Of a stretch of DNA of 64,000 bases, positions 8,251 through 16,849 are shown one piece after another. A program made the translations under genes and the position numbers. The stretch comes from Rosettibacter primus (GTDB lineage: Bacteria; Bacteroidota; Ignavibacteria; Ignavibacteriales; Melioribacteraceae). Location of the stretch: assembly GCF_036860675.1 (NCBI RefSeq), contig NZ_JAYKGK010000008.1:62001-126000 (forward strand), in the 5' to 3' direction. The notes under the pieces are model-generated. The model had not been told where the DNA came from, searched no databases, and worked only from the letters and a program-made list of their open reading frames with translations. The first letter of the stretch is position 1. Every line of letters starts with the position of its first letter.

Positions 8251-11219
8251 AGTTGTTTTAACTTTTTGTTAGCTTCAATTGCGTATTCACCTTTGGGATG
8301 TCTTATAAGAACAGCTCTATACATTTCACGAGCAAGTTTTTTGTCATTCAATTTAACATAACAATCACCAAGTCTAAGCAGTGACTTTGTATACCACTCA
8401 TCATAAGCAGAAAAAATTGACCTTACTCTAACGAAAGCAGTAATTGCTTCATTAATTTTATTTTGATTAAATAATGCCAATCCATAATAATATTGGGCTT
8501 GAGCACCAATATCATCAATTCTATTTTCTGCAGTTTCTTTTAATAACTGAATAGCATTTTCGTAATTGCCTTTATTAAGTTCAAGTATTCCTAATTCAAC
8601 TTTTGATTTTGCTGCAAAGATGTTTCCTTCATAATAAGTAATTATTTGTTCAAAAGTTGAATAAGCTGCTTTCATATTGTTATCTTTTACTTCAGCAGTG
8701 CCTCTTAAATATAAAAGTTCAGGGATTCTGTTGGAAGTTGGTACTGCATCAATCGAAGAATTCAAAACCTGAATTGCAGAAGTATATTGTTTTTTATTAG
8801 AATAAATATTAGCCAATTCAATTGCAGCAGAAATTCCTATATCAGATTTTTTTGAAATCTCTAAAACTCTACTAAAGTTCTCTATAGCATCATTTTCTTT
8901 TTTGAGATTCGCAAAACATTTACCAATCCAGAAATAAGCATTTGGAATTAATTCACTCTTTGGATAGTATTGAATAAATTCTTTGTAAGCATTAATTGCA
9001 TTAGAATAATCATCAAGACTGTAATAAATATCTCCTTTCTTAAAATAAATCTGGTCACTCAATTTCAGTCCAGGATTTTCTTTAATAAATTGTTCTATCG
9101 AGCTAATTGCCAGAGCTGGTTGGTCTTTAGCAATGTATGCATATTGAATTCCATTTACGGCATCAATTATATATTGAGTGTTAGGATATTCAACCAGCAC
9201 TTTATTATAAAAAACAATTGCAGAATCGTAATTACCAATGTTATAATAAGAATCGCCAATAGAATAATAGGCTACAGGGATTAAATCTGAGCGTGGAAAT
9301 CTTCTAATTAAATTAAGATAATTGTTAATAGCAGATTGAAAGTCGCCCTGTTGAAAATAAATCCAACCAATAACATATTGTGATGCATCTGCATATCTTG
9401 AATTCGGAAATTTTTTTTGGAGATTTGCAAATTCTCTAATAGCTTCAGTTGTCTTGCCTGCTTTATACAGGGACTGACAATATTGATAATAAGCCTGTTC
9501 GTTTTGAAGAAATGATTTATCACCAGAGAATAAATCTTTATAAATCACGCTTGCTTTATCAAAATTTTTCAAAGCATAATAACTATCTGCAAGTCTCAAT
9601 TTAATTTCTGTAAGATTTTTGTCGTTACGGTATTTGTTAACATAATCATTGAAGAAATAAACAGCATTAGAAAAATCTTTCAGATTGAAATACGAATAAG
9701 CTTTTCCCAACAAAGTTTGTTTTTTGATTAATTCATTTGTAGAATTAATTTTATTATAATGCTTAAGAGCAGCTGCATATTCTTTTCTTGCAAAATAATT
9801 TTCAGCCATGTAAAAATTAACTTTATCACTTTCAAAATCGCTGTATTTAGAAGATAGTTCTTGAAGATACTGTAAAGAAGAGCCAAAATTGTTCAAGTAA
9901 AATTCGCTTATAGCCAATCCAAGTTTAGCTCGATTACTCAATTGAATATCATTTGAAATAAATTTCAAAGCTGATGAAAAATAATTTCGTGCATCTGAAT
10001 AGTTGTTGCTATTTAATCTCATTTCTCCAAGCAAAGTAAATGCTTTTGCTTTTGTTAAAGCATCGCCTGCAATTGTTGCATTAATTAAAGATTTTTCCGC
10101 TTCTTTTGATTGATTTGAAGTAAAATAAACAGTTCCTTTGCTTAATTGTGCACGAGCAGCTAAAGCATGCGAGGGATATTTTTCAAGAAACTTTTTATAG
10201 ATTTCATCAGCCGTTTTAATCTCACCTGCATAACGTTTACATTCACCGCTCCAGTAAAATGCATATATTGAAATTGAATCAGCTTCAGGTTCAGATAATT
10301 CTTTGAAAATATTGAATGCTCCTTCGTAATCATTTAATTGAAATTTTGTCCAGGCTATGTTATAGATAATAATTCTTTTTAATTCATTGGATAATTCTTC
10401 TTTTGATAATTCTGTCAAAATTGCAAGTGAATTTTGATAATCCTTAATTCTGGAATATGAGTTTGCTAAATAATATTTAGCATCAATAATATTTTCAGGA
10501 GGTAAATTTTTTATTAGTGGATTTGTTAATTCAAGAATGGCACTATCATACTCTTTTAGATTAAAGTAAGAAATTCCAATTCTTAATTGTGCAAAAGGAG
10601 CAAGCTGACTATCTTTATAATAAGCAAGCAACTGGTCATAATAATTTACAGCTTCAGTAAAGTTGCCAATATTTTCATACAATTGGCCAAAGGAAAAAAA
10701 AGTATTTACTATAAAATCATTAGTTTCTCTATTTTCTATTGCTTTCTGAAAGTATTCTTCTGCTTCAAGATATCGTTTTTCAGCAGTATATGCTTCTGCA
10801 ATCCAGTAATAAGCTGAACCTTTGTATGAAGTTTGTGGATATGCTTCTGTTAAAGTCAATAATCTTTCTCTGCATTTTCTAAAACTTCCTATTTGAAAAT
10901 ATATTTCACCTAATTTATATAAAGCTCCTTCCCGCAAGTTTGAAAAAGTATTTTGACTGTTGAAAGATTCAAATAATATTGCAGATGCATCAAATTGTTT
11001 TATGTTAAAAAGGCAATCGGCAGCATAATATTTAGAAAGAATTTTTTTTGTTTCTTCAGTATTATTATCTGAAAATAATTTTTCGAATATTTTAAATGCT
11101 GTAGCATATTCTTTCTGGTTATAGTAACTCAATGCCTGATTAAATAAGTCATTATTATATTCAGCATTGCTCTTAAAAAATGATAGCAAAAGTAAGATGT
11201 ATAAAGTAGCCTTTTTCAT
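8247..11219 (-). CDS. Large periplasmic TPR-repeat protein
   Basis: This 990-residue protein has a signal peptide (residues 1-19, ending near SNA) and then about twenty or more tetratricopeptide repeats, recognisable by A-x-x-x-Y/F and G-x-x-Y/F-x-x-G/A-x-Y-x-x-A patterns and by recurring YPKS/YPNT turns. Several repeats resemble those of the periplasmic Tol-Pal protein YbgF/CpoB. It begins the operon TPR, barrel, HU-SPOR, ExbB, ExbD, TonB, so it probably serves as a periplasmic assembly scaffold for that envelope machine. No catalytic domain is visible. Confidence 0.85.
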   Translation of the reverse strand: MKKATLYILLLLSFFKSNAEYNNDLFNQALSYYNQKEYATAFKIFEKLFSDNNTEETKKILSKYYAADCLFNIKQFDASAILFESFNSQNTFSNLREGALYKLGEIYFQIGSFRKCRERLLTLTEAYPQTSYKGSAYYWIAEAYTAEKRYLEAEEYFQKAIENRETNDFIVNTFFSFGQLYENIGNFTEAVNYYDQLLAYYKDSQLAPFAQLRIGISYFNLKEYDSAILELTNPLIKNLPPENIIDAKYYLANSYSRIKDYQNSLAILTELSKEELSNELKRIIIYNIAWTKFQLNDYEGAFNIFKELSEPEADSISIYAFYWSGECKRYAGEIKTADEIYKKFLEKYPSHALAARAQLSKGTVYFTSNQSKEAEKSLINATIAGDALTKAKAFTLLGEMRLNSNNYSDARNYFSSALKFISNDIQLSNRAKLGLAISEFYLNNFGSSLQYLQELSSKYSDFESDKVNFYMAENYFARKEYAAALKHYNKINSTNELIKKQTLLGKAYSYFNLKDFSNAVYFFNDYVNKYRNDKNLTEIKLRLADSYYALKNFDKASVIYKDLFSGDKSFLQNEQAYYQYCQSLYKAGKTTEAIREFANLQKKFPNSRYADASQYVIGWIYFQQGDFQSAINNYLNLIRRFPRSDLIPVAYYSIGDSYYNIGNYDSAIVFYNKVLVEYPNTQYIIDAVNGIQYAYIAKDQPALAISSIEQFIKENPGLKLSDQIYFKKGDIYYSLDDYSNAINAYKEFIQYYPKSELIPNAYFWIGKCFANLKKENDAIENFSRVLEISKKSDIGISAAIELANIYSNKKQYTSAIQVLNSSIDAVPTSNRIPELLYLRGTAEVKDNNMKAAYSTFEQIITYYEGNIFAAKSKVELGILELNKGNYENAIQLLKETAENRIDDIGAQAQYYYGLALFNQNKINEAITAFVRVRSIFSAYDEWYTKSLLRLGDCYVKLNDKKLAREMYRAVLIRHPKGEYAIEANKKLKQL

Positions 11220-11320
11220 ATTATTTTATTCTGCAGAAATTCGCACTATTAAAAAATTTGATTCAAAAAAAGTTCTGATTTTCTAAATATACGATTAATT
11301 GAGATGAAATCTGGTAATAT

Positions 11321-11344
11321 TAAAAAGCCCTCTTAATGAGGGCT
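11321..11344 (-). terminator. Rho-independent terminator
   Basis: A 7-bp perfect stem (AGCCCTC / GAGGGCT) with a 5-base loop is followed on the minus strand by a run of T. It sits 6 bp beyond the stop of the TPR gene at 11350 and should end that transcript. Confidence 0.85.
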
Positions 11345-11349
11345 CAAGT

Positions 11350-12111
11350 TTATCTTAGAAGCTTTAATTCATACTCTACTAATTTTCTATATTGCGGGTC
11401 TTTCTTGGCAAGTTCAAAATTTTCTTTTGCTTTTATAATATCATTTTTCTGTTTAAATGCCATTGCTTTGTAATAATAAGCTGCTCCTTTCAAATTAGTT
11501 GTTTTCATGTTGATAACCTGGTCTGCTGCTTCAATTGCTTTGTCATATTCACCATTTTCATAATAAGTTGTTGCTAATAAAACATATGCAGCATCGAGTT
11601 TATTGTATTTAATTGCTTCATTTAAATTTTCGATTGCTTTCTGATAATTTCCATCTTTTTTATTTGCTTCAGCTAATTTTACATATGAACGAGCAATATT
11701 TAGCTGAGCCTGTTCTTTCATTGTTTTCTGTTTTGTTAATTGTTCAAACTTTTTAAAACTTTCAACTGCTTCCTGATATTTCCCCCCCTGAAAATAAGTA
11801 CCACCGAGACCATTATATGCTATATCAAAATTTGGATTACTTTCAATTGAAGATTTGAAAGCAGCTTCAGCTTCAGCTAACTTGTTTTGTTTTTTAAGTG
11901 TAACTCCCAATTGATAATATATTCTATAATCTTTTGATGTTAACAGAGCTTCATTATATTTTTTTACTGCCTCATCATAATTACCGGATTTGAGATATTG
12001 ATTTCCTTCATTATAAGCTTTTGCTGCTTCGGGAGGCATATCTTGTGCATTTACAACTGATATTAACAAAAAAACTAATAAAGGAAAATATAATATTAAT
12101 TTCTTATTCAT
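11350..12111 (-). CDS. Secreted TPR-repeat protein
   Basis: The product has 253 residues from the ATG at 12111, which is preceded by an AAGG ribosome site. A longer frame to 12165 reads through the tRNA-Leu gene and is false. A signal peptide (residues 1-23, ending VNAQ) is followed by five or six TPR motifs (AYNEGNQYLKSGNYDEAVKKY, IAYNGLGGTYFQGGKYQEAVESF and others). It is probably a periplasmic or outer-membrane-attached scaffold. It is a single-gene transcript closed by the terminator at 11321-11344. Confidence 0.82.
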   Translation of the reverse strand: MNKKLILYFPLLVFLLISVVNAQDMPPEAAKAYNEGNQYLKSGNYDEAVKKYNEALLTSKDYRIYYQLGVTLKKQNKLAEAEAAFKSSIESNPNFDIAYNGLGGTYFQGGKYQEAVESFKKFEQLTKQKTMKEQAQLNIARSYVKLAEANKKDGNYQKAIENLNEAIKYNKLDAAYVLLATTYYENGEYDKAIEAADQVINMKTTNLKGAAYYYKAMAFKQKNDIIKAKENFELAKKDPQYRKLVEYELKLLR

Positions 12112-12139
12112 TGTTAACCTTCGTTTAATTTTGTTTTGT

Positions 12140-12222
12140 GCGGAAGGCGGGACTCGAACCCGCACGCCCTTACGGGCACTACCCCCTCAAAGTAGCGTGT
12201 ATACCAATTTCACCACTTCCGC
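12140..12222 (-). tRNA. tRNA-Leu (anticodon GAG)
   Basis: The minus strand folds into a class II tRNA of 83 nt: acceptor GCGGAAG pairing with CTTCCGC, a D-arm with the GAAATTGGT loop, anticodon stem CTACT/GGTAG with loop TTGAGGG (anticodon GAG, reads CUU/CUC), a variable arm TGCCCGTAAGGGCG, and a T-arm with GGTTCGAGTCC. The long variable arm fits leucine. CCA is not encoded. The two false ORF starts reading MRVRVPPSA are a typical by-product of a tRNA. Confidence 0.95.
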
Positions 12223-12294
12223 AAATTTTGTGTTGCAAGATATACTGCATAATAAAAAAATGCAACATCATCTTTAATACACTTAAATTTTTCT

Positions 12295-12780
12295 TTACTT
12301 ATCCTTAGGCATTTTTCTAAAAATTGAATGTGTTAGTTCTTTTCTAAACATAAATTCAAAGACTGCAAGTTTTGCAATTTGCTGTGGCTGAAGTATTGAA
12401 GATAGTGATTTATAATAATTCTCTCTTTCATTGCACATTTTGTTTTCTAAATCTATTAATTTGCTTACCTGTTCTTTATAGTAAGCATCGTTCCTTTTTT
12501 CTTCATCTAGATTTTTTTTCAAATCCTGAATGATTTTTTCTCTTTCATCAAAAATTAATTTTATTTTCTTTTGATGTTCATTTCGGCGTGCAAAAAATCT
12601 AATTGACGTATCCTCATCTAAATTCAATAACTCAATCAACTTTGATTTTTCAAGCTGTTCGATTTTCTTTAATATTTTTCTATCATCAAATCTTTTTTCG
12701 AACATTTGTTCTCTTTCCTGAGCATAACTGATTAAAAAAAATATAAAAACAAATATTATTACCGACATTAATTTTTTCAT
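12295..12780 (-). CDS. Spy/CpxP-like periplasmic protein
   Basis: This 161-residue protein has a signal peptide (residues 1-20, ending SYAQ) followed by an all-helical, highly charged domain. Its DLENKMCNERENYYKSLSSILQPQQIAKL segment resembles the C-terminal LTxxQ-type motif of the Spy/CpxP family. These proteins are periplasmic chaperones or sensors induced by envelope stress. It is the last gene of an apparent operon with the ECF sigma and anti-sigma genes, 8 bp after the anti-sigma stop, so it is probably part of that regulatory loop. Confidence 0.65.
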   Translation of the reverse strand: MKKLMSVIIFVFIFFLISYAQEREQMFEKRFDDRKILKKIEQLEKSKLIELLNLDEDTSIRFFARRNEHQKKIKLIFDEREKIIQDLKKNLDEEKRNDAYYKEQVSKLIDLENKMCNERENYYKSLSSILQPQQIAKLAVFEFMFRKELTHSIFRKMPKDK

Positions 12781-12788
12781 TGTTTCAC

Positions 12789-13379
12789 CTATTGAATATT
12801 AAACTTGCTTAATTTAACATAAACTGCAGAAAGATCCTCATCTGGTAATTTATCTATAACCTGTGACTCTTCAAAAATTGCTGGCACATACTTATTGATA
12901 TATTCTTTTGGAAGCTCGAAATCTTCAAGAAATGTTGCATCATAATTTTCTTCATATTGAACAGGAACTATTTGTTCAGTCGTAAATTCATCTAAGTTAT
13001 TTGAATAATAATTAACCATTTCTTTTGTGATTGATTGTAAATTTTCATCAAATGTTGGCGAAGATGCTGGATACATAATATAAATTAATATTAAAATTAT
13101 TATTGCAGGAAGAACATATGACAATTTCCTATTAAACGAAATTTTCTTTTTAGCATAGATTTTTTCATTAACTCTTGGCAATAATGAAGCAAAATATCTT
13201 TCATCGAGCTGTAATTTTTCAAATTCCTTAAATTGATTTAGTAAAGAAAGTGTTCTTTCATATTCCTTATTTAATTCATCTGATGATTTTAGTTTGTCCT
13301 CAAAATTTGCTTTCTCTTTCTCATCCATCATATCTGAAAGGTATTTCAATATCAAATCTTCATTCTTTTTCATTTGCAT
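12789..13379 (-). CDS. Probable membrane-bound anti-sigma factor
   Basis: The 196-residue protein has a cytoplasmic helical N-terminus (residues 1-78, KYLSDMMDEKEKANFEDKL, like the anti-sigma zinc-finger fold without its Cys), one membrane helix (about 85-103) and an acidic periplasmic tail. It overlaps the sigma gene by 20 bp, the usual arrangement for a sigma/anti-sigma pair. The His-Cys-Cys zinc site of classical ZAS domains is absent. The assignment rests mainly on topology and context. Confidence 0.65.
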   Translation of the reverse strand: MQMKKNEDLILKYLSDMMDEKEKANFEDKLKSSDELNKEYERTLSLLNQFKEFEKLQLDERYFASLLPRVNEKIYAKKKISFNRKLSYVLPAIIILILIYIMYPASSPTFDENLQSITKEMVNYYSNNLDEFTTEQIVPVQYEENYDATFLEDFELPKEYINKYVPAIFEESQVIDKLPDEDLSAVYVKLSKFNIQ

Positions 13380-13907
13380 ACTCCAATATTTTTTTCAACG
13401 CATGGAAATAATTTGCTTTTAATCCACCAATACTTTTCCCGGTAATCTTTGATATTTCTTCATAAGAAAGTTGTTCAAAATTTCTAAGTATAAAAACCTG
13501 TCTTTGTTTTGGAGGAATCTTTTGCAATATTTTATTTAATTTTTCCAATTTTTCTTTATTAATGATGTCATCAATTATATCTTTCTTTTCTGCAAGTTCC
13601 ACTTCATTAGCATTTTCAAATGAAAGAAATTTTTTTAATTGATTTCTTTTTATTTGATTTAAACTTCTTGTCGTTACAATTCTATAAATCCAGGTAAAAA
13701 GAGACGACTTGAAATTAAATGTCTTTAATTTTTTATACAATACAATTAAAACTTCTTGTGTTACTTCATCTGCATCTAAATGGTCACCAAGCATTTGTCT
13801 TGCATGCCAGTATATTTTTTTTGATATTTCTTAACAATTTCATTGAATGCAGATTCATCACCTGCATTAAATTTTCGAACAAGTTCAAAATCGTTATCTA
13901 AATTCAT
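13360..13907 (-). pseudogene. ECF sigma factor gene with a 1-base frame break at an A8 run
   Basis: The intact frame from 13794 to 13360 encodes sigma region 2 (DADEVTQEVLIVLYKKL, FKSSLFTWIYRIVTTRSLNQIKR) and region 4 (IPPKQRQVFILRNFEQLSYEEISKITGKSIGGLKANYFHALKK). Upstream, an ATG at 13907 with an AAAGAG ribosome site starts MNLDNDFELVRKFNAGDESAFNEIVKKYQ, the normal ECF N-terminus, but it goes out of frame at a run of eight A on the coding strand (13815-13822). One extra A would join both parts into 182 residues, a normal ECF length. The cause may be a sequencing slip, a real mutation or transcriptional slippage. The 144-residue downstream frame alone would lack region 2.1. Confidence 0.8.
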
Positions 13908-14066
13908 TTAAACTCTTTGATTCAAAAGTGTAGACAAATATTTTTTTATTGTGGTTTAAAAATAAACTGCATTAAAAAGTTTCTGCTATAAGTAAAATTA
14001 ATTAAACTATCGATGAAAAACTGATGTCAAAAAAGCGTCAAATAAAATAAAACAGGAGATTCAGCA

Positions 14067-14648
14067 ATGAAAAAAATAACATATTTCTCAATCATTATTT
14101 TGTTTTTGTTTGGAATATCAACATATGCTCAACCAGATTTATTTGCAGATTTAGACAATCACTTTGATGATGAAGCAATTGAAATCGAAAAAGATTTCAT
14201 TGATAATCCAATTCAAAATGACCAATTCGTTGAAGAACAATTACCGGGAATACAGATTCATAAAAGAATGATGCGTGATAGGCTGTTCGATAAACTAAAT
14301 TTATCCGACGAGCAAAAGAAACAGTTTAATAATTTGATGAGTGAGCATCAAAAAAAGATGGTTGATTTAAGAGCACAGCTTCAAAAGAACAGAATTGATA
14401 TCAAAAACATGATGCTTCAAAATAAAATTGATGAAAAAAAATTGCTCGATCTGGTTCAAGCAAATAACAAAATTCTTTCCGAAATGAGAATTGCTTCAAT
14501 CAATCACTGGCTTTCTGTTTATAAAATACTCAATGATGAACAAAAAGAACTATGGGCAAAACTTTGGGGGAATAGTTACGGTTATGGTAAACATGTAATC
14601 ATAAAAAACAAAATTTTTGATAGACTAAAAATGAAAGGTTGCCGTTAA
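14067..14648 (+). CDS. Spy/CpxP-family periplasmic protein
   Basis: This 193-residue protein has a signal peptide (residues 1-22, ending YAQ), an acidic linker, and a helical domain with LNLSDEQKKQFNNLMSEHQKKM and ILNDEQKELW, the two LTxxQ-like motifs of the Spy/CpxP/CnrX superfamily. These proteins protect against or sense envelope stress. It starts behind a good AGGAGA site, is divergent from the ECF sigma operon, and is the likely target of that sigma factor (inference). A terminator follows at once. Confidence 0.8.
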   Translation: MKKITYFSIIILFLFGISTYAQPDLFADLDNHFDDEAIEIEKDFIDNPIQNDQFVEEQLPGIQIHKRMMRDRLFDKLNLSDEQKKQFNNLMSEHQKKMVDLRAQLQKNRIDIKNMMLQNKIDEKKLLDLVQANNKILSEMRIASINHWLSVYKILNDEQKELWAKLWGNSYGYGKHVIIKNKIFDRLKMKGCR

Positions 14649-14650
14649 TA

Positions 14651-14681
14651 AAAAGCCCCGCCTTAAGTGCGGGGTTTTTTT
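14651..14681. terminator. Bidirectional terminator
   Basis: A GC-rich stem (GCCCCGC / GCGGGG, loop CTTAAGT) is flanked by A-run and T-run on opposite sides. It can end both the plus-strand Spy-like gene, which stops at 14648, and the minus-strand SDR gene, whose stop codon lies at its edge. Confidence 0.88.
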
Positions 14682-15396
14682 ATTCTAAATCTCCCTGTAT
14701 AGGTCTTATAACAATTTCTTCTGTAACTAAATTTGATTTTATAGAATATACATAATAAACAAGTTTAGCTATTTCTTCTGGCGACATCATTCTATGAGAC
14801 TTTTTTTCCAGAACAGAGCTATTCCATATAGGTGTTTTAGTAGCGCCGGGAATTATATTTATTATTCGAATATTATTTTCTCGAATTTCTTCTCTCAAAG
14901 AATTTGTATAAGCTAAAAGTCCTGCTTTTGAAGCTGAATATGCACTGCTCCCTAAAAATACTTTATGAGTAACTACAGAAAGTATATTTATAATTGTTCC
15001 GTAATTCATTTCTATCATCTGCGGTAAAACTTTTTTTATAGAATAAATTGCTCCAAGCAGATTTACTTCAATAATTCTTTTTATCTCTTCGAGAGAATCT
15101 TCTTGTGCAGATTTGAAGGAAGTAACTCCAGCATTATTAATTAAAGCAGCAATAAAAAAATCTTTTGAAAACTTTTTATAAAAATTTTCGATTGATTTCA
15201 AATCTTCTATATCAAGTTGTACTGGAATTATATTGGATTCCTTTTCACCAAGTTCTTTTTTATAATTTTCAATAAGATTTACTCTTCTTGAAGTTGCAAT
15301 TACAATTTCATCTTTTCTTGCAAATTCAAGTGTTAATTCCTTACCGATTCCAGAACTTGCACCGGTTATCCAGACAGCTTTTTGGAGTTTATCCAT
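14680..15396 (-). CDS. SDR oxidoreductase, sepiapterin-reductase-like
   Basis: The protein has 238 residues from the ATG at 15396; a longer frame would run inside folE. It has the SDR nucleotide-binding motif TGASSGIG (residues about 10-17), NNAG (about 87-90) and the catalytic YSASK (Tyr-x3-Lys). Its C-terminus (TEEIVIRPIQGDLE) closely resembles, from memory, that of Chlorobium tepidum sepiapterin reductase. It overlaps the folE stop by 1 bp and follows a PTPS-type gene, so its likely job is the NADPH-dependent reduction of 6-pyruvoyl-tetrahydropterin towards tetrahydrobiopterin. A general SDR role cannot be excluded. Confidence 0.75.
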   Translation of the reverse strand: MDKLQKAVWITGASSGIGKELTLEFARKDEIVIATSRRVNLIENYKKELGEKESNIIPVQLDIEDLKSIENFYKKFSKDFFIAALINNAGVTSFKSAQEDSLEEIKRIIEVNLLGAIYSIKKVLPQMIEMNYGTIINILSVVTHKVFLGSSAYSASKAGLLAYTNSLREEIRENNIRIINIIPGATKTPIWNSSVLEKKSHRMMSPEEIAKLVYYVYSIKSNLVTEEIVIRPIQGDLE

Positions 15397-15962
15397 TAAA
15401 TTCTTTTTAGAGCTATTAAGTTTAGAAATTCTGAACGTGTTCTTGTATCTTCTGAAAAAATTCCATGCATTGCACTTGTAGTAGTAATTGAATTTTGTTT
15501 TTGTACACCTCTCATCATCATACACATATGATAGGCTTCAATTACTACAGCAACACCACGAGGAGCAAGATATTTATCAAGTGTGTCGGCTATTTCCTGT
15601 GTCATTCGTTCTTGTACCTGAAGACGTCTTGCAAAAACATCTACTATTCGAGGCAATTTACTCAATCCAACAATTTTTCCATTTGGAATATATGCAATAT
15701 GAACTTTACCAAAAAAAGGAAGCAGATGATGTTCGCACATACTGTAAAAATCAATATCTTTAACTATTACCATTTCATCATATTTTTCTTCGAAGATTGC
15801 CCCATTTAGAACATCTTCAATTTTTTTGCGATAACCTTGAGTTAAAAATTCATATGCTTTTGCAACTCGATGAGGTGTTTTTAATAGCCCTGGACGATTA
15901 ATATCTTCACCAAGTTCCTTAAGAATTGTTCTTACACTTTCTTCAACTACTTCGTGATTCAA
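15396..15962 (-). CDS. folE: GTP cyclohydrolase I
   Basis: The 188-residue enzyme converts GTP to 7,8-dihydroneopterin triphosphate, the first step of folate and biopterin synthesis. Visible motifs are YSMCEHHLLPFFGKVHIAY with the zinc-binding Cys and His, the GLSKLPRIVDVFARRLQVQERMT block, and CMMMRGV near the C-terminus with the third zinc ligand. The start is a TTG with a GAGGAG site 6 bp upstream. It lies 1 bp after the PTPS-like gene, within an operon running from dodecin to the SDR. Length is normal. Confidence 0.95.
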   Translation of the reverse strand: MNHEVVEESVRTILKELGEDINRPGLLKTPHRVAKAYEFLTQGYRKKIEDVLNGAIFEEKYDEMVIVKDIDFYSMCEHHLLPFFGKVHIAYIPNGKIVGLSKLPRIVDVFARRLQVQERMTQEIADTLDKYLAPRGVAVVIEAYHMCMMMRGVQKQNSITTTSAMHGIFSEDTRTRSEFLNLIALKRI

Positions 15963-15963
15963 T

Positions 15964-16371
15964 TTATTCTCCTCGATATTCTACATAATTATTTTCTGTC
16001 TCATACAATTTTATTGAATATAATTTCCCATTAGGTATCTTATCTACCAATTGACCCCAGATTCCAATTAAAATATTCTCTGCAGTAGGAATTTTGTCTT
16101 TTAGAAACTCTACATCCAGATTTAAATTTTTGTGGTCAAGTTTATTTATCACATTTTCACGAATAATATTTTTTAATTGACTTAAATCAATAAGATAACC
16201 TGTATCTTTATTAATCTCTCCTATAACAGTCACTTCAATAGTATAATTATGTCCATGTCCATTAGGATTACTACACTTCCCATAGATTTTGAAATTTTCT
16301 TCGTCAGATAAATTTGGGTTATAAATTCTATGGGAAGCACTAAAGACTTCTCTGCGGGTTACATAAATCAT
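15964..16371 (-). CDS. 6-pyruvoyl-tetrahydropterin synthase (PTPS)
   Basis: The 135-residue protein has the FSASHRI zinc histidine at the start and the YGKCSNPNGHGHNY motif with the catalytic Cys and two further zinc His. It also has LDHKNLN and the C-terminal KLYETENNYVEYRGE. The CNNPNGHGHNY-type core and the ETDNN ending are those of animal PTPS as I remember it, rather than of QueD, whose motif is normally shorter. It should convert dihydroneopterin triphosphate to 6-pyruvoyl-tetrahydropterin. Neighbours folE and the sepiapterin-reductase-like SDR supply the previous and next steps. A QueD role for queuosine remains possible. Confidence 0.85.
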   Translation of the reverse strand: MIYVTRREVFSASHRIYNPNLSDEENFKIYGKCSNPNGHGHNYTIEVTVIGEINKDTGYLIDLSQLKNIIRENVINKLDHKNLNLDVEFLKDKIPTAENILIGIWGQLVDKIPNGKLYSIKLYETENNYVEYRGE

Positions 16372-16373
16372 AT

Positions 16374-16835
16374 TTAATTTGATTTTAGTACTTTTAATAT
16401 TTCTTCTACATGACCATTTACTTTTACTTTAGGGAAAATATGAATTATCTTCCCATTTTCATCAATTATGAAAGTAGTTCTCTCTACACCCATATATTTT
16501 TTACCATATAAAGATTTTTCTTTCCACACACCATATTTCTGAACCACTTCTTTCTTATCATCACTCAATAAAATAAAAGGTAAATTGTACTTTTCAGTAA
16601 ACTTTTTGTGTGACTCAACTGAATCGGGACTAATACCAATTACCTGCACTTTTAACTTGCTAAAATTAGGGAAATTATCTCTGAAATCACATGCTTCTTT
16701 AGTACAGCCACTTGTCATATCTTTAGGGTAGAAATAAAGAATTACTTTACTTCCTAAAAAATCCTTTAAAGATACTTTCTTACCATTAATATCTAACAAA
16801 GTAAAGCTTGGTGCTTTTTTACCGACTTCAAGCAT
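16374..16835 (-). CDS. bcp: Thioredoxin-dependent peroxiredoxin, BCP/PrxQ type
   Basis: This 153-residue thioredoxin-fold enzyme reduces hydroperoxides. The peroxidatic Cys lies in MTSGCTKEACDFRD, with the second Cys five residues later, which is the atypical 2-Cys pattern of PrxQ. It ends 2 bp before the PTPS gene and follows another peroxiredoxin by 14 bp, so the operon combines peroxide defence with pterin synthesis. Confidence 0.92.
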   Translation of the reverse strand: MLEVGKKAPSFTLLDINGKKVSLKDFLGSKVILYFYPKDMTSGCTKEACDFRDNFPNFSKLKVQVIGISPDSVESHKKFTEKYNLPFILLSDDKKEVVQKYGVWKEKSLYGKKYMGVERTTFIIDENGKIIHIFPKVKVNGHVEEILKVLKSN

Positions 16836-16849
16836 AATATCCCCGGCAT

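Noticed and set aside
12112..12165. N-terminal extension MRVRVPPSAQ of the TPR protein
   Set aside because: It translates the 3' end of the tRNA-Leu gene; the ATG at 12111 with an AAGG site and a signal peptide is the real start.
15397..15525. 43-residue extension of the SDR protein
   Set aside because: It lies fully inside folE in another frame, and SDR proteins start just before the TGxxxGxG motif.
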